64,000 nucleotides of DNA from positions 124,001-188,000 of the forward strand of contig NZ_JABXIN010000001.1 in NCBI RefSeq assembly GCF_013373065.1. The letters run 5' to 3'. Both the position numbers and the translations under genes were made by a program. Each line of letters begins with the position of its first letter. Positions within the stretch are counted from its first letter, which is position 1. Under the pieces are notes generated by a model. That model had not been told where the DNA came from, made no database searches, and worked only from the letters and a program-made list of their open reading frames with translations. Positions 63,220 to 64,000 of this stretch are shown here, piece after piece. The stretch is from Algoriphagus sp. (GTDB lineage Bacteria > Bacteroidota > Bacteroidia > Cytophagales > Cyclobacteriaceae).

Positions 63220-64000
63220 TGTACTGGACAAGGATTCTGTTTGTCCTTTATTTCCCAGTCTTTATGGGGTGGTTTGCCACTAAGGCCCAAGCCGCACAAC
63301 TTCCTGTCATTCAAAAAGGGGTACTAGAAATCACCGATGTCTCTTCAAAGTCAAATGAGATCCTAAGTCTAACGGGAGAATGGGAGTTTTTCTTCGAAAA
63401 ATTCGCAGACGAGATTTCTGAGGATCAAGTTGGTCAATGGATTCAATCCCCAGGCAATTGGGATGAGGTTTCAGAATTTAACTCGGATTATTCAGAAGGG
63501 TACGGCACCTATCGACTAACTATAAAAGGCTTGGCAACGGATCAGATTTATGGGCTGAAAATCCCAACCATCCACAGTGCCAGTCAAATTTGGATCGATG
63601 GAAAAAAACGGTCTAGCTTTGGAAAGTTAGGTCAAGAAAAGTCTGAAGAACAGCCCCAAATAGGAGGTCAACTTCTGTTTTTCAATCCTCAAAGTTCCGA
63701 GGTAGAAATCTTAATTGAGGTATCCAATTTTCATTTTTTCCAGTCTGGCATTTGGTCACCCATCTATTTTGGAGAAGAAAGTGCCTTGGTTTCATTCGAC
63801 CGTAGAAACAGAATGTTCTCTTTTCTTCTGGTTGGTGGTTTGTTGATCATGGGGGTATACCATTTGTTTTTGGCTTATATCCAGCGGAGTTTTTTGGAGA
63901 GTCTTTTCTTTGGTTTCGCCTGTATTTTCCTGGCAATTCGGGAATTGGCTGGACCTGATGCGATTTTGATGGATTTATTTCCTTACCTGAGTCATGGGGT
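63219..64000 (+). CDS. 7TMR-DISM sensor protein, N-terminal part (cut by window end)
   Basis: An open frame of 260 codons from the ATG at 63219 runs off the window. A signal-like segment (residues 4-20, then KAQA) is followed by an extracellular beta-sandwich (about residues 28-185; LTGEWEFFFEKF, YRLTIKGL, WIDGKK, VSNFHFFQSG) of the 7TMR-DISMED2 or galactose-binding type, then membrane helices beginning at LLVGGLLIMGVYHLFLAY (about 200-217). Such proteins usually continue into a histidine kinase or cyclase. Output domain not visible. Co-translated with the YiiX-like gene. Confidence 0.85.
   Translation, partial: MYWTRILFVLYFPVFMGWFATKAQAAQLPVIQKGVLEITDVSSKSNEILSLTGEWEFFFEKFADEISEDQVGQWIQSPGNWDEVSEFNSDYSEGYGTYRLTIKGLATDQIYGLKIPTIHSASQIWIDGKKRSSFGKLGQEKSEEQPQIGGQLLFFNPQSSEVEILIEVSNFHFFQSGIWSPIYFGEESALVSFDRRNRMFSFLLVGGLLIMGVYHLFLAYIQRSFLESLFFGFACIFLAIRELAGPDAILMDLFPYLSHG

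Overview
The window looks like an ordinary chromosomal segment of a Bacteroidota bacterium, most likely order Cytophagales and probably Cyclobacteriaceae (an Algoriphagus-like marine or soil heterotroph). This placement is inferred from gene content, not from a search. The signs are a SusC/SusD pair, an OMP_b-brl-type TonB receptor, VCBS/FG-GAP and UnbV lipoproteins, a DUF5683 gene next to parAB, a LytS/LytTR two-component pair, and repeated promoter boxes of the Bacteroidota type (TTG, about 20 nt, TAnnTTTG). Starts almost never carry a Shine-Dalgarno sequence; rpsR is the clear exception. No insertion sequence, prophage, CRISPR array or rRNA operon was seen, and gene packing is dense with many 4-nt overlaps and convergent hairpin terminators.

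Layout. 1-5.3 kb: the tail of an unidentified gene, a lipoprotein subtilisin-like protease, a small membrane protein, and a minus-strand run of TPR protein, CCA-adding enzyme and an unknown protein, then a small HTH protein that resembles a transposase OrfA. 5.8-13.6 kb: a housekeeping run on the plus strand (pyrG-yidC, then parA-parB-DUF5683-dapB-lepB). 13.7-19.3 kb: ung, apaG, two methyltransferases, a membrane-anchored coiled-coil protein, the ribosomal operon rpsF-rpsR-rplI, and tRNA-Gln. 19.3-27.2 kb: an EcsC-family protein, a large secreted M14 peptidase, prs-rplY-pth, a SAM-I riboswitch controlling metZ, and a CBS-domain protein.

27.3-40.1 kb is the main accessory region. It holds a VCBS lipoprotein with a CxxCH motif, CutC, a Tat-exported glycosylasparaginase, a creatininase-family amidohydrolase, a 1173-residue VCBS/UnbV lipoprotein, SusD and SusC. 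A LacI-type operator lies just downstream of the predicted susC promoter. Together these suggest outer-membrane capture of a glycoconjugate followed by amide-bond hydrolysis, possibly glycoasparagine scavenging. 40.5-46.6 kb: a TPR/OmpA-like protein, a PspC-like protein, GT2-ybaB, hisS, and a 48-residue strongly basic protein with its own promoter and terminator.

46.6-64 kb: rhodanese-aldehyde dehydrogenase, pdhB (with a very short predicted leader), a TonB-type receptor, a LytS-LytTR pair, guanine deaminase, ffh, yfhO-methyltransferase-FKBP, a palindromic repeat, a minus-strand operon of DUF917 protein, YjbR protein and an orphan ABC ATPase, a YiiX-like hydrolase, and the start of a 7TMR-DISM sensor cut by the window edge. 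The most interesting regulatory signals are the Shine-Dalgarno sequence before rpsR (bS18) and the susC operator. No clearly new biological system was identified; the best candidates for new biology are the glycoasparagine-type locus and the small basic protein.
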